Origin: a virus
Strand: one strand, 5' to 3'
Virus record (IMG/VR): IMGVR_UViG_3300028417_000009
Location: 1 to 39,818 of that record
Length of the DNA: 39,818 bases
Shown here: in pieces, positions 1 to 6,759 of the stretch
Layout of the letters: every line of letters starts with the position of its first letter
Numbering within the stretch: the first letter of the stretch is position 1
Program-made: the position numbers and the translations under genes
Notes under the pieces: generated by a model
What the model was told of the DNA's origin: nothing
Database searches by the model: none
The model's input: the letters and a program-made list of their open reading frames with translations, nothing else

Positions 1-559
1 TAACTTGTAGCCCAGATAGCTTATTCCGTAGTATAAGATCTATATATCCGCAATAGTAATCCTGGGTTTCCTGATCTAGGATGATCTTAAAGGAAATCTC
101 TGCTGCTGGTTTACCATTGTGGTAGGCTATCTCCCAGAAGGAATGATCCCATTGATCAGCAAAGGCTTGCAACCCTGCTACTAGCCCAGTAGCATTCTTA
201 GCTGCTGTTTCGTTAGCATAGTTATAGCTCTTGATCGTCTCCCATATAGCCTGCTCCAGATTCTGGGTTATTATATAGGTTTGGATACCTATGCCAAAAG
301 CAGACCCATAGTCTAGATGGGTATTATTTTTTCTTGTATCAAAAGTTATATCTTGGTTTTGGATATTCTGTAATTTTAGCAGCTGGAATTTTCTCTCACA
401 GCTATTGATCATAAGTAGTGTGGAATAGGATAACCTTAGGGGTTTCCTATCTAGGGTGGGGTATAGCTCTGACCAGTGGACAAGCTGGATGTCATCTGTA
501 TGACGGTCATCTAACCATGCTCCATCTAGAGATAGTAGATCAGTTGTAGGGCGAGTCAT
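1..559 (-). CDS. PD-(D/E)XK exonuclease, Cas4/RecB-like, N-terminal half (runs off the window)
   Basis: This 186-residue N-terminal part has the signs of a RecB/Cas4-type PD-(D/E)XK nuclease. They are an LSYSTLLMINSCERKF segment near residues 43-58, a YGSAFGIGIQTY helix near 84-95, an acidic AEISFKI strand near 153, and GYIDLIL with the metal-binding Asp near 174. The expected E-x-K strand comes next, exactly where the window ends. The rest of the gene lies at the other end of the window (39391-39818), in the same frame if the ends are joined. Such nucleases resect or trim DNA in phage recombination, alongside the Sak4-like ATPase at 37456-38397. The ATG overlaps the upstream stop as ATGA. 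Family placement is by motif only. Confidence 0.8.
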   Translation of the reverse strand, partial: MTRPTTDLLSLDGAWLDDRHTDDIQLVHWSELYPTLDRKPLRLSYSTLLMINSCERKFQLLKLQNIQNQDITFDTRKNNTHLDYGSAFGIGIQTYIITQNLEQAIWETIKSYNYANETAAKNATGLVAGLQAFADQWDHSFWEIAYHNGKPAAEISFKIILDQETQDYYCGYIDLILRNKLSGLQV

Positions 560-855
560 TTAATCATCCTCTCTTTATACCCGCCTGTATATGTATTATA
601 GGCAAGATAGGTACCTAGATCAGGGACAAGAACCATATACTTAGTATCAAAATACTTTAACCTATATGTGGTATTTCCTATAATCACTATGTCTCCTGAT
701 CTAGTTAGAAGCATAGAATATTCTTTTTCTACATCTGCCAACTTGAGCATTAATAATTTTTTATTAAATATAGGATGATTATCTAGGCGTATAGTACCAA
801 ATGGTGTTTTTATGTGAATTTCATAAAACCCATTACTAGTATGGCTGTTGTCCAT
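556..855 (-). CDS. hypothetical protein, 99 aa
   Basis: I do not recognise this protein. It is a 99-residue, mostly beta-predicted polypeptide with an aromatic C-terminal half (several Tyr in the last 30 residues) and a basic tail, and it has no Cys and no membrane segment. It sits between a lysine/alanine-rich protein and the nuclease, overlapping the nuclease start by four bases (ATGA), so the two are probably translationally coupled. It starts two bases after the stop of the previous gene. The early operon context suggests a DNA-metabolism or host-takeover accessory role, but nothing in the sequence itself shows this. Confidence 0.7.
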   Translation of the reverse strand: MDNSHTSNGFYEIHIKTPFGTIRLDNHPIFNKKLLMLKLADVEKEYSMLLTRSGDIVIIGNTTYRLKYFDTKYMVLVPDLGTYLAYNTYTGGYKERMIK

Positions 856-857
856 GG

Positions 858-1325
858 CTAGAAGTCCACTGCGTTAAGATCAACTGAGGTATCCTTAGCT
901 ATCTTAGCCAGGGTGCTTGCAGCTTTCTTCTTAGCTGTCTTTTTCTTCCCCTGTACAATCTGCTGTACCTCTGTATCCGCTAGCATTGTATAGCTACGGA
1001 CTATCAGTTTTACATCCTTTGGCTCTAGCTCTAAGATAGAACCCTCATTATCTGATAAGCATTGCATAACATCTTTCAGGCCAGCTTTTAGTCTTGGAAT
1101 TGGTAAGCCCTCAGCAGCCAGCAATGCTTCAATCTCTGATAACTTATCTGTTATAGAGTCATGGCTTGGCATAGAAGATTCAGCTGAATCTAGAAGCACA
1201 TCATCTATGGTAGGAGCCGTAGGTTTAACTGGAACTTTAGCAGCTATTTGCTTAGCTGTAACCTTCTTGCTAGGGTTGATCTTAACAGCTATCTTTGCTG
1301 GCAGCGCTACGGTTATTGGTTTCAT
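858..1325 (-). CDS. hypothetical Lys/Ala-rich protein, 155 aa, with acidic C-terminal tip
   Basis: Unrecognised. The N-terminal 40 residues are rich in Lys, Ala, Val and Pro and look unstructured. A helical middle (about 55-120) follows, then a strongly basic stretch (GKKKTAKKKAAS near 125-137) and a C-terminal tip ending DLNAVDF. The basic tracts suggest nucleic-acid contact. The tip closely resembles the end of the small terminase (NLDAVNF), which may mean a common binding partner. The start is the ATG at 1325, overlapping the previous stop as ATGA, with GGAGA six bases upstream. Confidence 0.7.
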   Translation of the reverse strand: MKPITVALPAKIAVKINPSKKVTAKQIAAKVPVKPTAPTIDDVLLDSAESSMPSHDSITDKLSEIEALLAAEGLPIPRLKAGLKDVMQCLSDNEGSILELEPKDVKLIVRSYTMLADTEVQQIVQGKKKTAKKKAASTLAKIAKDTSVDLNAVDF

Positions 1326-1618
1326 AGTATCTCCACTTCCATTCTTGGTTTAGCTCTGGATCTTTTCATCCCAATAGACATTATCCACTTGCCTCTATCT
1401 TTACCTTCTTCCTGAATCTCTGTTATCTCATAGTCAAAGGTAAACTTTCCTAACACGCCTGCTAGTTCTGTATCCTTTCTTAGGATTCTGTTCTTATAGG
1501 TGGATAGGTTTCTTTTAAGCTGTGAGCAGGCTTCATAGGTTTGCACCTTCAGGATAAGTTTATCCTCTGCTTGCAGAAAGGCTTCCCATAGATCAGGGAT
1601 TGTTACATTGGTTGCCAT
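1322..1618 (-). CDS. hypothetical protein, 98 aa
   Basis: Unrecognised small early protein. I place the start at the ATG of MATNVTIPDL (1618) because it forms a TAATG junction with the upstream stop and has GGAG about eight bases before it; a longer reading frame upstream would overlap the neighbour without a ribosome site. The protein appears to be a helical N-terminal half (a run of Lys/Arg/Leu near 30-50) followed by beta strands with a WIMSIGMKRSR segment near the end. It ends in a four-base overlap with the next gene, so it belongs to the same coupled operon. Confidence 0.65.
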   Translation of the reverse strand: MATNVTIPDLWEAFLQAEDKLILKVQTYEACSQLKRNLSTYKNRILRKDTELAGVLGKFTFDYEITEIQEEGKDRGKWIMSIGMKRSRAKPRMEVEIL

Positions 1619-2004
1619 TACTGTTCTCCGGTTATTGTGGTGTCTAGGCATTGATATACCCATTGCATAAGAACTCTTCTAGCCTGTCCCTCTTGCTCCC
1701 CTGCTAGCTGACTGCAAAGCAGATGCCAGGTGTAGCTAGCTCCAAAGGTGCCACAAGAGCTGCATCCAAGCTGTAGCTCATAGCTTTCCCCAAATCCTGT
1801 TGGTTGCAAACAATGAAGGCATAGTTCCCTGTAGGGTTTGGATATGGCCATGATTGAGGCAGAGATAGCAGGGACAGATAGCACTGCTCCATTTGGAATA
1901 GCTAGATCCTCTCTTATCCTGCTACAGGTTTCCCATGATACCACCTCCTTCTTAGCTGGGAGGATAATAGCCAGGGTTAAGAATCGCAGCTTAGGGGTTA
2001 GCAT
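1618..2004 (-). CDS. putative zinc-binding protein, 128 aa
   Basis: A 128-residue protein with two CxxC pairs, at about residues 62/65 (LCLHC) and 81/84 (CSSC), a typical four-Cys zinc ribbon spacing. Conserved-looking Trp and Leu residues follow in the C-terminal helix. A zinc ribbon in a phage early operon usually means nucleic-acid or protein binding; the exact job is unknown. The ATG at 2004 is chosen over a GTG three codons upstream because AAGGTGG lies at a good distance from it. The gene overlaps the one upstream by 14 bases and meets the one downstream at TAATG. Confidence 0.65.
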   Translation of the reverse strand: MLTPKLRFLTLAIILPAKKEVVSWETCSRIREDLAIPNGAVLSVPAISASIMAISKPYRELCLHCLQPTGFGESYELQLGCSSCGTFGASYTWHLLCSQLAGEQEGQARRVLMQWVYQCLDTTITGEQ

Positions 2005-2266
2005 ACCTTCCACCTTTGACTAGCCATTTGAAGTTTGTTCCTGGTGTGCGGAAGTTTAGATGAGCACAGCCTGCGGTTCCCTGCAAGATAATTGTAATGC
2101 GGTCTCCTTCATCATCTATAATATCGCATAGGATATTACTTGTGCCTCCAGTGATAACTTTGTATAGCTTGTTGGGGGTTAGCCCTTTAGGAACTATCAT
2201 TCCTGCATACTTAGGAAAGAAAACTTCTCTTCCTTCTAATGTTTTTAAATCTATTAGCTTTGTCAT
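1991..2266 (-). CDS. hypothetical protein, 91 aa
   Basis: Unrecognised. A 91-residue, beta-rich protein. The segment LTPNKLYKVITG followed by a CDIIDDEGDRITIIL pattern resembles the small SH3-like barrels common among phage early proteins (a 'grow/pass through ligand, then D-D-E-G' turn), but this is a fold guess only. GGAG lies eight bases before the ATG. It sits downstream of a small membrane protein and upstream of the zinc-ribbon gene, all on one strand. Confidence 0.65.
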   Translation of the reverse strand: MTKLIDLKTLEGREVFFPKYAGMIVPKGLTPNKLYKVITGGTSNILCDIIDDEGDRITIILQGTAGCAHLNFRTPGTNFKWLVKGGRYANP

Positions 2267-2278
2267 AATGTTAGCTCC

Positions 2279-2467
2279 TCAGCTCCAGATAAGATATAGG
2301 GCCACAGCAGGGATAGATACATAAGTTACCCACGTCCATACAAGGATAGGGGCTTCCCCTACTGTCCCCGCAAGGTCTACATGATCAAATATAGTATTGC
2401 TTAGCCATACAAGAGCATAAAAGCAAGTAATATTTGTTAGTGCTATCTGCGCCCATAGTTCATTCAT
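2279..2467 (-). CDS. small membrane protein, 62 aa, two predicted transmembrane segments
   Basis: A short hydrophobic protein with two likely membrane helices: roughly residues 5-27 and 40-60 (ILVWTWVTYVSIPAVALYLIW), joined by a loop with two Asp. It starts inside the end of the helicase gene (eight-base overlap), so it is co-translated with it. A two-helix early membrane protein could be a superinfection or host-membrane modifier, or a holin, but nothing identifies which. Its place in the replication operon argues slightly against a primary lysis role. Confidence 0.55.
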   Translation of the reverse strand: MNELWAQIALTNITCFYALVWLSNTIFDHVDLAGTVGEAPILVWTWVTYVSIPAVALYLIWS

Positions 2468-4250
2468 TGTTGTTGTCTCGTTCTCCAGTGAGGGCAGTAT
2501 CTACTTTCGCGGGCTTAGATATATCCACTATCTGATCTAGATACCCGCCATTGAAATATTCAATCTTAGCAGCTAAGGTGTTCCCCTTTATCCTTTGGGT
2601 AGCTACTGCTTTATCCAGCACATGCTCTTGTGCCATTATATCAAGCCTATTCCTAGCTCTTGTCATAGCTGTATAGATAAGCTCTCGAAACAGCAATATA
2701 GCATTAGAGTCATGGAGAGCTACTATGACATTGGGCCACTCAGAACCCTGAGCTTTGTGTACAGAGAGAGCATAACCAAGGGTTAGGGATGCGAAGTCCC
2801 CAACAGAAGAACAGATATGATCAGCTCTGTCCTCGCCTTGTAGGAATCTTTTAGGACGGATGTACACTATATGGCTAGCAGAGCGTTTCTTTTCATCTTC
2901 GTTGTCAGAGGAGAGCATAGCATCTATATCCACAGCAGAGTAATCATACTCCATGAAATCCTCACCTGCTGCCTCTGTTTCTATCGCACCTCTATTCCCT
3001 ATTATCCTTCCACTGTAATCCATATTGCGTGATGCTGTTCTAGGTAGCTTACCAGTGTACATAGAGTTAATCTCTATCTTGGTTACTATACCCTCTATCT
3101 TGTCCATAAAAACCCTATCCCCAACAGCAAGATACATAGTTATAAAACCTACTATTATCTCATACACTTCCCTATGTTCTTTTTGTGAGATAATAGTAGC
3201 TACAGCTTTAGCTAGGTTTTTAGCTGATACGGCGTTGTCATTATCTTTAAAGAAGGGAGAGAGGATCATATCTTCGTAGGGGTCAAACTCTCCAGCAGCT
3301 ATCATCTTAGCTACAAGCCGGGAAAAACTAACTTCGAAGTTAGCAGTAGCTACTTTTATTTTCTGTTTCCCATGAAAGACTCTTACTCCTTGCCCCCCGT
3401 GATAATCTTGTTGTATCTTTTTGCCTTCCAAACAGCTTAGGGCTTGGCGAATAATAGGGTTATCTAGTGCTGTTCTATGAACCTTTGTTAACTCCGCTAC
3501 TGGTATCTGCTGCAAAGCATAAGCTAAGATTGATTTTCCTATAACAGGCGGGAGCTGGTTTATATCCCCTAGTAGCAAGATTTGCACCCCATCGGGAAGC
3601 GCATCGAATAGCTGCTGCCAAAGAGATACAGGCCCAACCCCTAACATGGATGCTTCTTCTAACACTAGATGGGTGATAGCTAGTTTGTTATCCTTATCCT
3701 TCTTAGGATAGTCCCTTCTTTTTGTCACACCTTCATCATTTATTGTATATTCCACTACGTACTCTAGTAAAGTATGCACCGTAGTCACATTATAGCCAAA
3801 CTTCTCAGCTATGGTAGGATGGGACATTAGTTTGTTTCTAATATTATCGGCAGCTTTATTAGTATAAGCCACTATTGCTATAGATGGAGCAAGCTCATAT
3901 CTACCTTCGCCTTTTATCCTGTATTCTATCCAATCCCAGGTATGCCTTGATAGCCACAGCAAAGAGATAGCTTGCATCAAAGTAGATTTACCCGTGCCTG
4001 CTTTGCCTATGATAGAGAAGTCCACCCCTTGGATAGCTAATTTTAAGGCTGATATCTGGGAGGTATCCAGCTTGATTGGCTTTCCGCTAGCATCTACCAG
4101 CGACCCAAGCTCTGGATATGGGATCAAAGGAGGAAGGGAGGTCAGGGATACGGATATTGGCTTAGCCAGGGGCTTAGGCCTTGCCGGTATTGTTATTGTA
4201 GCTACAGGAGAGACCTGTAGCCGGATAGCAGGCACAATGAGCTTGCTCAT
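2460..4250 (-). CDS. SF1 DNA helicase, RecD/Dda-like, 596 aa
   Basis: A superfamily 1 helicase. Motifs in order: Walker A GKAGTGKST (about 82-90), motif Ia AYTNKAADNIR (about 129), motif II with the catalytic acidic pair in LVLEEASM (about 198-199), motif III GDINQLPPV (about 228-236), motif V ALSVHKAQGSEWP (about 494-506) and motif VI YTAMTRAR (about 526-533). This is the RecD2/Dda layout, which unwinds 5' to 3'. It would work at the replication fork or in recombination. The ATG at 4250 is chosen because it overlaps the upstream stop as ATGA and has AAGGGGAT before it; an upstream start five codons earlier has no such support. It lies near the start of the operon, close to the presumed origin. 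Confidence 0.92.
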   Translation of the reverse strand: MSKLIVPAIRLQVSPVATITIPARPKPLAKPISVSLTSLPPLIPYPELGSLVDASGKPIKLDTSQISALKLAIQGVDFSIIGKAGTGKSTLMQAISLLWLSRHTWDWIEYRIKGEGRYELAPSIAIVAYTNKAADNIRNKLMSHPTIAEKFGYNVTTVHTLLEYVVEYTINDEGVTKRRDYPKKDKDNKLAITHLVLEEASMLGVGPVSLWQQLFDALPDGVQILLLGDINQLPPVIGKSILAYALQQIPVAELTKVHRTALDNPIIRQALSCLEGKKIQQDYHGGQGVRVFHGKQKIKVATANFEVSFSRLVAKMIAAGEFDPYEDMILSPFFKDNDNAVSAKNLAKAVATIISQKEHREVYEIIVGFITMYLAVGDRVFMDKIEGIVTKIEINSMYTGKLPRTASRNMDYSGRIIGNRGAIETEAAGEDFMEYDYSAVDIDAMLSSDNEDEKKRSASHIVYIRPKRFLQGEDRADHICSSVGDFASLTLGYALSVHKAQGSEWPNVIVALHDSNAILLFRELIYTAMTRARNRLDIMAQEHVLDKAVATQRIKGNTLAAKIEYFNGGYLDQIVDISKPAKVDTALTGERDNNNE

Positions 4251-5098
4251 ATCCCCTTCCCCCAATCACATCCAAGCCCTGCATCTTTAAGCTCTCCAGT
4301 TAAATACCTTCTAATCAGCTTAAGGCTTTTATGCTCTACACTATCCTGAGATAACATATATTCTTCCTTACCTATAGACATCATTGTATCAATTATTTCT
4401 GTTACCCTAGCGCGGATAGCTGGTGTGACAGTTAGCCATTTAGGAGCACCAACATTATCATCCCATATCAAAAACGAGGCTGCTTTTCTAACACTGGTTA
4501 GCGCCAAGGTAGCACCACTGTCCGGGATAGCATTATGTAGTTTAGGAAGTAGCTTAGCTACCCTGTTGCTTACGCTCTTAATATCCATCTTAGCTACAGA
4601 TAACCTTTCTTTCTTCTGCTTTAGGGTGTTGCGTGTCTTGATATAGGTTTCCATATCAGCTTTGGTCACATCTTGGCAAGCTATAGCCTTAAGAGTCTTG
4701 TAGATCCCTTGTGCATTTTGGGTTGCCGCAGTGGTGAGATTAACAGTTAGGGGTTGGGAGTTTAGATGTGCTCTGGTATTGCGGCATTGCCAATATAGCT
4801 CTATCAGACAGTTGGTAGGTATCTTTTGCAGCTCTTCGTTCACTTTGCCTCTGAGGTACTGAGGTTCCTGCTTAGGGTTAGCTATCAGCTCTGATTCTGT
4901 AAGCTGCAACAAGATCCCAGCGGCTATATAGCTTGTTGGGAGAGAATTAGATTTAGTCTCTATCATCTTGTATAGCCGTGCAGCGTTGGCAACTGTGTGG
5001 TGGGTGGCTGGCCACAGATCATTGTGTTTATAATCGTCCTGTATCGTACTGGATAGCCCAGTTATAGGACAAACTAGATAGTGTATAGTAGATGGCAT
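4247..5098 (-). CDS. hypothetical protein, 283 aa, early
   Basis: Unrecognised. The N-terminus has HYLVCPITG, a motif-like segment with a single Cys; the middle is helical and Lys-rich (about 155-190, possible coiled coil); the C-terminus is again helical. I start at the ATG at 5098, which follows the stop of the previous gene and has GAGGA about 10 bases upstream; a longer frame (to 5251) would overlap the neighbour by over 100 bases. It is directly upstream of, and coupled to, the helicase (ATGA), so a replication-initiation or helicase-partner role is a reasonable guess, but there is no motif to prove it. Confidence 0.65.
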   Translation of the reverse strand: MPSTIHYLVCPITGLSSTIQDDYKHNDLWPATHHTVANAARLYKMIETKSNSLPTSYIAAGILLQLTESELIANPKQEPQYLRGKVNEELQKIPTNCLIELYWQCRNTRAHLNSQPLTVNLTTAATQNAQGIYKTLKAIACQDVTKADMETYIKTRNTLKQKKERLSVAKMDIKSVSNRVAKLLPKLHNAIPDSGATLALTSVRKAASFLIWDDNVGAPKWLTVTPAIRARVTEIIDTMMSIGKEEYMLSQDSVEHKSLKLIRRYLTGELKDAGLGCDWGKGI

Positions 5099-5124
5099 AG
5101 TATCAGTATCCTCGGCAACGCCGA

Positions 5125-5334
5125 TTAAACAGCAGCTAGTGTAGTTAGTTCTATCACCTTGTAGGTAGGCCGGTCTGTTATCTCCTTGTATTCCCAGATC
5201 TGGCCAGGAGTTAGCTGTTGGATCAGCTCCCCAATGTTGTGGATGAAACATACTTTATGGGATTGGGTACGGGCTATCCATCCATCTTTAGACTGCGTGT
5301 CGCGTAATATGCGTACTTGATTGGTTGCTGGCAT
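5125..5334 (-). CDS. hypothetical protein, 69 aa, first gene of the leftward operon
   Basis: Unrecognised 69-residue protein with a strong ribosome site (GGAG, eight bases before the ATG). It is the first gene after the leftward promoter at 5403-5431, with a leader of about 60 bases. The sequence is mixed alpha/beta with a VCFIHNIGEL segment and no membrane helix. First genes of phage early operons are often small regulators or host-directed inhibitors, which is inference from position only. Confidence 0.65.
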   Translation of the reverse strand: MPATNQVRILRDTQSKDGWIARTQSHKVCFIHNIGELIQQLTPGQIWEYKEITDRPTYKVIELTTLAAV

Positions 5335-5373
5335 TAGTAGTGCTCCAGAAGATCATAGTTCAGCTAGTAGATA

Positions 5374-5388
5374 GGGAATTGATTTCCC
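5374..5388. promoter_or_regulatory. short palindrome in the leftward leader (candidate operator)
   Basis: GGGAA-TTGAT-TTCCC is a perfect inverted repeat with a five-base spacer. It lies about 8-22 bases downstream of the predicted leftward start site (near 5396), a place where a bound repressor would block transcription or where the RNA hairpin could protect the 5' end. There is no second copy at the rightward promoters, so if it is an operator it is specific to the leftward unit. Confidence 0.3.
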
Positions 5389-5402
5389 TGATTGAGTTGA
5401 TT

Positions 5403-5431
5403 ACAATATCACAGAAGGGGATTTTTGTCAA
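5403..5431 (-). promoter_or_regulatory. leftward sigma70-type promoter for the early operon
   Basis: On the minus strand, TTGACA (5431-5426, perfect -35) is followed after 17 bases by TATTGT (5408-5403, four of six matches to the -10 consensus). The predicted start is near 5396, giving a leader of about 60 bases before the first gene. The -35 box sits at the outer edge of the left arm of the large inverted repeat. Host RNA polymerase use is expected because no phage polymerase gene is visible. Confidence 0.6.
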
Positions 5432-5575
5432 ATCGGAGGCAAGTGCCTGATTTTCAAGGGTTTTTCTGTTACGGATGTCTCTGATCTTGCCGATCAACCA
5501 GATCCTTATTCCGTCTCTCTGATCTTATATTTTGTGTGTGCTGTAAGTGCCTGATTTGCCTCATAATCTTTGGGC

Positions 5576-5611
5576 TTGGATCATGCTGATCTAGCAAATC
5601 TACAGGATCTA
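5576..5611 (-). repeat. left iteron array, four 9-bp units
   Basis: Read on the minus strand, four head-to-tail 9-mers run from 5611 to 5576: TAGATCCTG, TAGATTTGC, TAGATCAGC, ATGATCCAA. The shared core is AGATC. Direct repeats at near-helical phasing are the typical binding sites of replication initiators or cooperative regulators. The array is the mirror image of the one at 5939-5974, and the two centres are equidistant from 5775. Confidence 0.6.
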
Positions 5612-5773
5612 CAAAATCCGAGGTGGGGGTGTGTTGTCCCGCCTAAATCCCATCATTCCCGGTACTATCTATATCCGCCTATCCTCCATTACCAATATAT
5701 CTCTAGTCGGTAGCTCTATCCTCTCATTTTAGCTAGTAGAGTATGCTCCTTGCGTATATTTGTTATGTGTTTG

Positions 5774-5786
5774 TGTCAAAATGACA
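5774..5786. promoter_or_regulatory. central palindrome of the control region
   Basis: TGTCA-AAA-TGACA is a perfect inverted repeat with a three-base AT spacer, centred at 5780. It lies within a few bases of the symmetry centre of the large inverted repeat (about 5775). It could be the dimer-binding site at the middle of the switch, or simply the remnant of the palindrome's apex. Confidence 0.35.
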
Positions 5787-5938
5787 AGTATATATAGGCT
5801 AATAGCTATACATGGATAGTCAGATAGATAGGTACTAACTGGATATAGGTTATAGCTAAGGGGTTAGTAGTGGAGTGTAGATAGTACGGGAAATATCACC
5901 ATATTAGACGGGTCAACACACGGGGGCCTCCATATTTG

Positions 5939-5974
5939 TAGATCCTGTAGATCCTGTAGATCAAGGAGATCCTG
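5939..5974 (+). repeat. right iteron array, four 9-bp units
   Basis: Four head-to-tail 9-mers: TAGATCCTG, TAGATCCTG, TAGATCAAG, GAGATCCTG. The first two are identical. The orientation is opposite to the left array, so both arrays point outward from the centre, as do the promoters. The regularity (4 x 9 bases without a gap) makes chance unlikely. Confidence 0.65.
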
Positions 5975-6266
5975 GTACGAGGAATAGGAGGAAAAACAAG
6001 GGGTTAGCACATGATGGAAATTTGATATCAGAGAGACGGAATAAGGATAAGGTCAATCAGTGACATCAATGTCCGTTTTTCCCTTGAAAATCAGGCACTT
6101 GTGGGCGGTTCCGATTTGACACCAAAGACATATTTAGCGTTCCGGCCCAATCACGAGCAAATCAGCTATATATTAAAGGAGTAGGCCTTTAGCGGTTATC
6201 TCTGCTCTACTAGCTATAGGTAACTAAGATACATAGTGCTATAACTAAACGATCTATCTCTAGTGG

Positions 6267-6295
6267 TTGACAATGCAGCACTAGGGAGCGATACT
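6267..6295 (+). promoter_or_regulatory. rightward sigma70-type promoter
   Basis: TTGACA (6267-6272, perfect -35), a 17-base spacer, and GATACT (6290-6295, four of six -10 matches). The predicted start near 6302 gives a leader of about 130 bases before the ATG at 6433. It lies outside the right arm of the inverted repeat, so it is not simply the mirror copy of the leftward promoter. Confidence 0.5.
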
Positions 6296-6432
6296 ATAGT
6301 TACACCAACAGAGAGGAGCAGAGATTATATAACAGATGCAGAGGAGGAAGTAATAGAATTCAGATGGTGAGAGAGATATTTCGCATCGGTAGAGGGCAAT
6401 TTATCTGCTAACTATGAAAAATGGGAGGTAAC

Positions 6433-6633
6433 ATGAGCGACCACAGAGCAATAGCGCTAACACGCACCAGACTAGCAGCAGTCACAGAGCAGTTAGAAAC
6501 TTGCAAGACCCTAGCCAGCTACTTCCACACACAGAAAGAGTTCAGCTCTTGGGCTAAGATGATGCAAAGGTGCAAAGCATACAAAGCCCAACTAGCTATC
6601 TTGGCAGCATCGGATACTGCAACCACAAGATAG
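6433..6633 (+). CDS. hypothetical protein, 66 aa, first rightward gene
   Basis: Unrecognised short helical protein, rich in Ala, Thr, Gln and Lys, with two Cys. The ATG at 6433 is preceded by GGGAGGT four to five bases upstream, one of the best ribosome sites in the window; the ATG 12 bases earlier lies in front of that site and is unlikely to be used. It is the only gene between the rightward promoter and the separate promoter of the next gene. Its size and position resemble small early regulators, which is inference from position only. Confidence 0.6.
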   Translation: MSDHRAIALTRTRLAAVTEQLETCKTLASYFHTQKEFSSWAKMMQRCKAYKAQLAILAASDTATTR

Positions 6634-6662
6634 CCAGGATTACTAGTAGCTAATCTCACCTA

Positions 6663-6692
6663 TTGAGCCAACAACCACGATTATGATACAAT
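6663..6692 (+). promoter_or_regulatory. extended -10 promoter of the 233-residue gene
   Basis: TTGAGC (6663-6668), an 18-base spacer, and TACAAT (6687-6692, five of six), immediately preceded by TGA so that an extended TGnTACAAT box is present. The predicted start near 6699 gives a leader of about 60 bases, containing the palindrome GGCC-TTTA-GGCC at 6722-6733. Together with the terminator at 7474-7515, it defines a one-gene transcription unit. Confidence 0.5.
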
Positions 6693-6759
6693 GCAGGTTC
6701 TGAAATACAGATTCCACCGATGGCCTTTAGGCCGAACACAACAGAGAGAGAGTGATACC

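Larger units (their letters stand above)
5427..6121. repeat. large imperfect inverted repeat filling the divergent control region; candidate origin
   Basis: The gene-free 1.1 kb stretch from 5335 to 6432 is dominated by a mirror-image sequence centred near 5775. Matching segments: GTCAAATCGGA 5427-5437 with 6110-6120; a 20-base block 5441-5460 with 6081-6100; a 21-base block 5503-5523 with 6028-6048; an 18-base block 5598-5615 with the complement of about 5935-5952; GTGTGTTG..CCCG at 5629-5642 with 5910-5922; TACTATCTA near 5663-5671 with 5879-5887. The two arms have diverged by small indels. Divergent transcription starts outside it. Placement between early and late units, iterons, and mirror symmetry suggest an origin of replication and/or a divergent switch. 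Confidence 0.75.

Noticed and set aside
5099-5251. Longer N-terminus (start at 5251) for the helicase-partner gene
   Set aside because: It would overlap the 69-residue gene by over 100 bases and lacks a ribosome site; 5098 lies just after that gene's stop.
6116-6144. Perfect TTGACA in the right arm as a second rightward promoter
   Set aside because: There is no acceptable -10 at 16-18 bases (GTTCCG at 17). It is better seen as the mirror of the working leftward -35 box.
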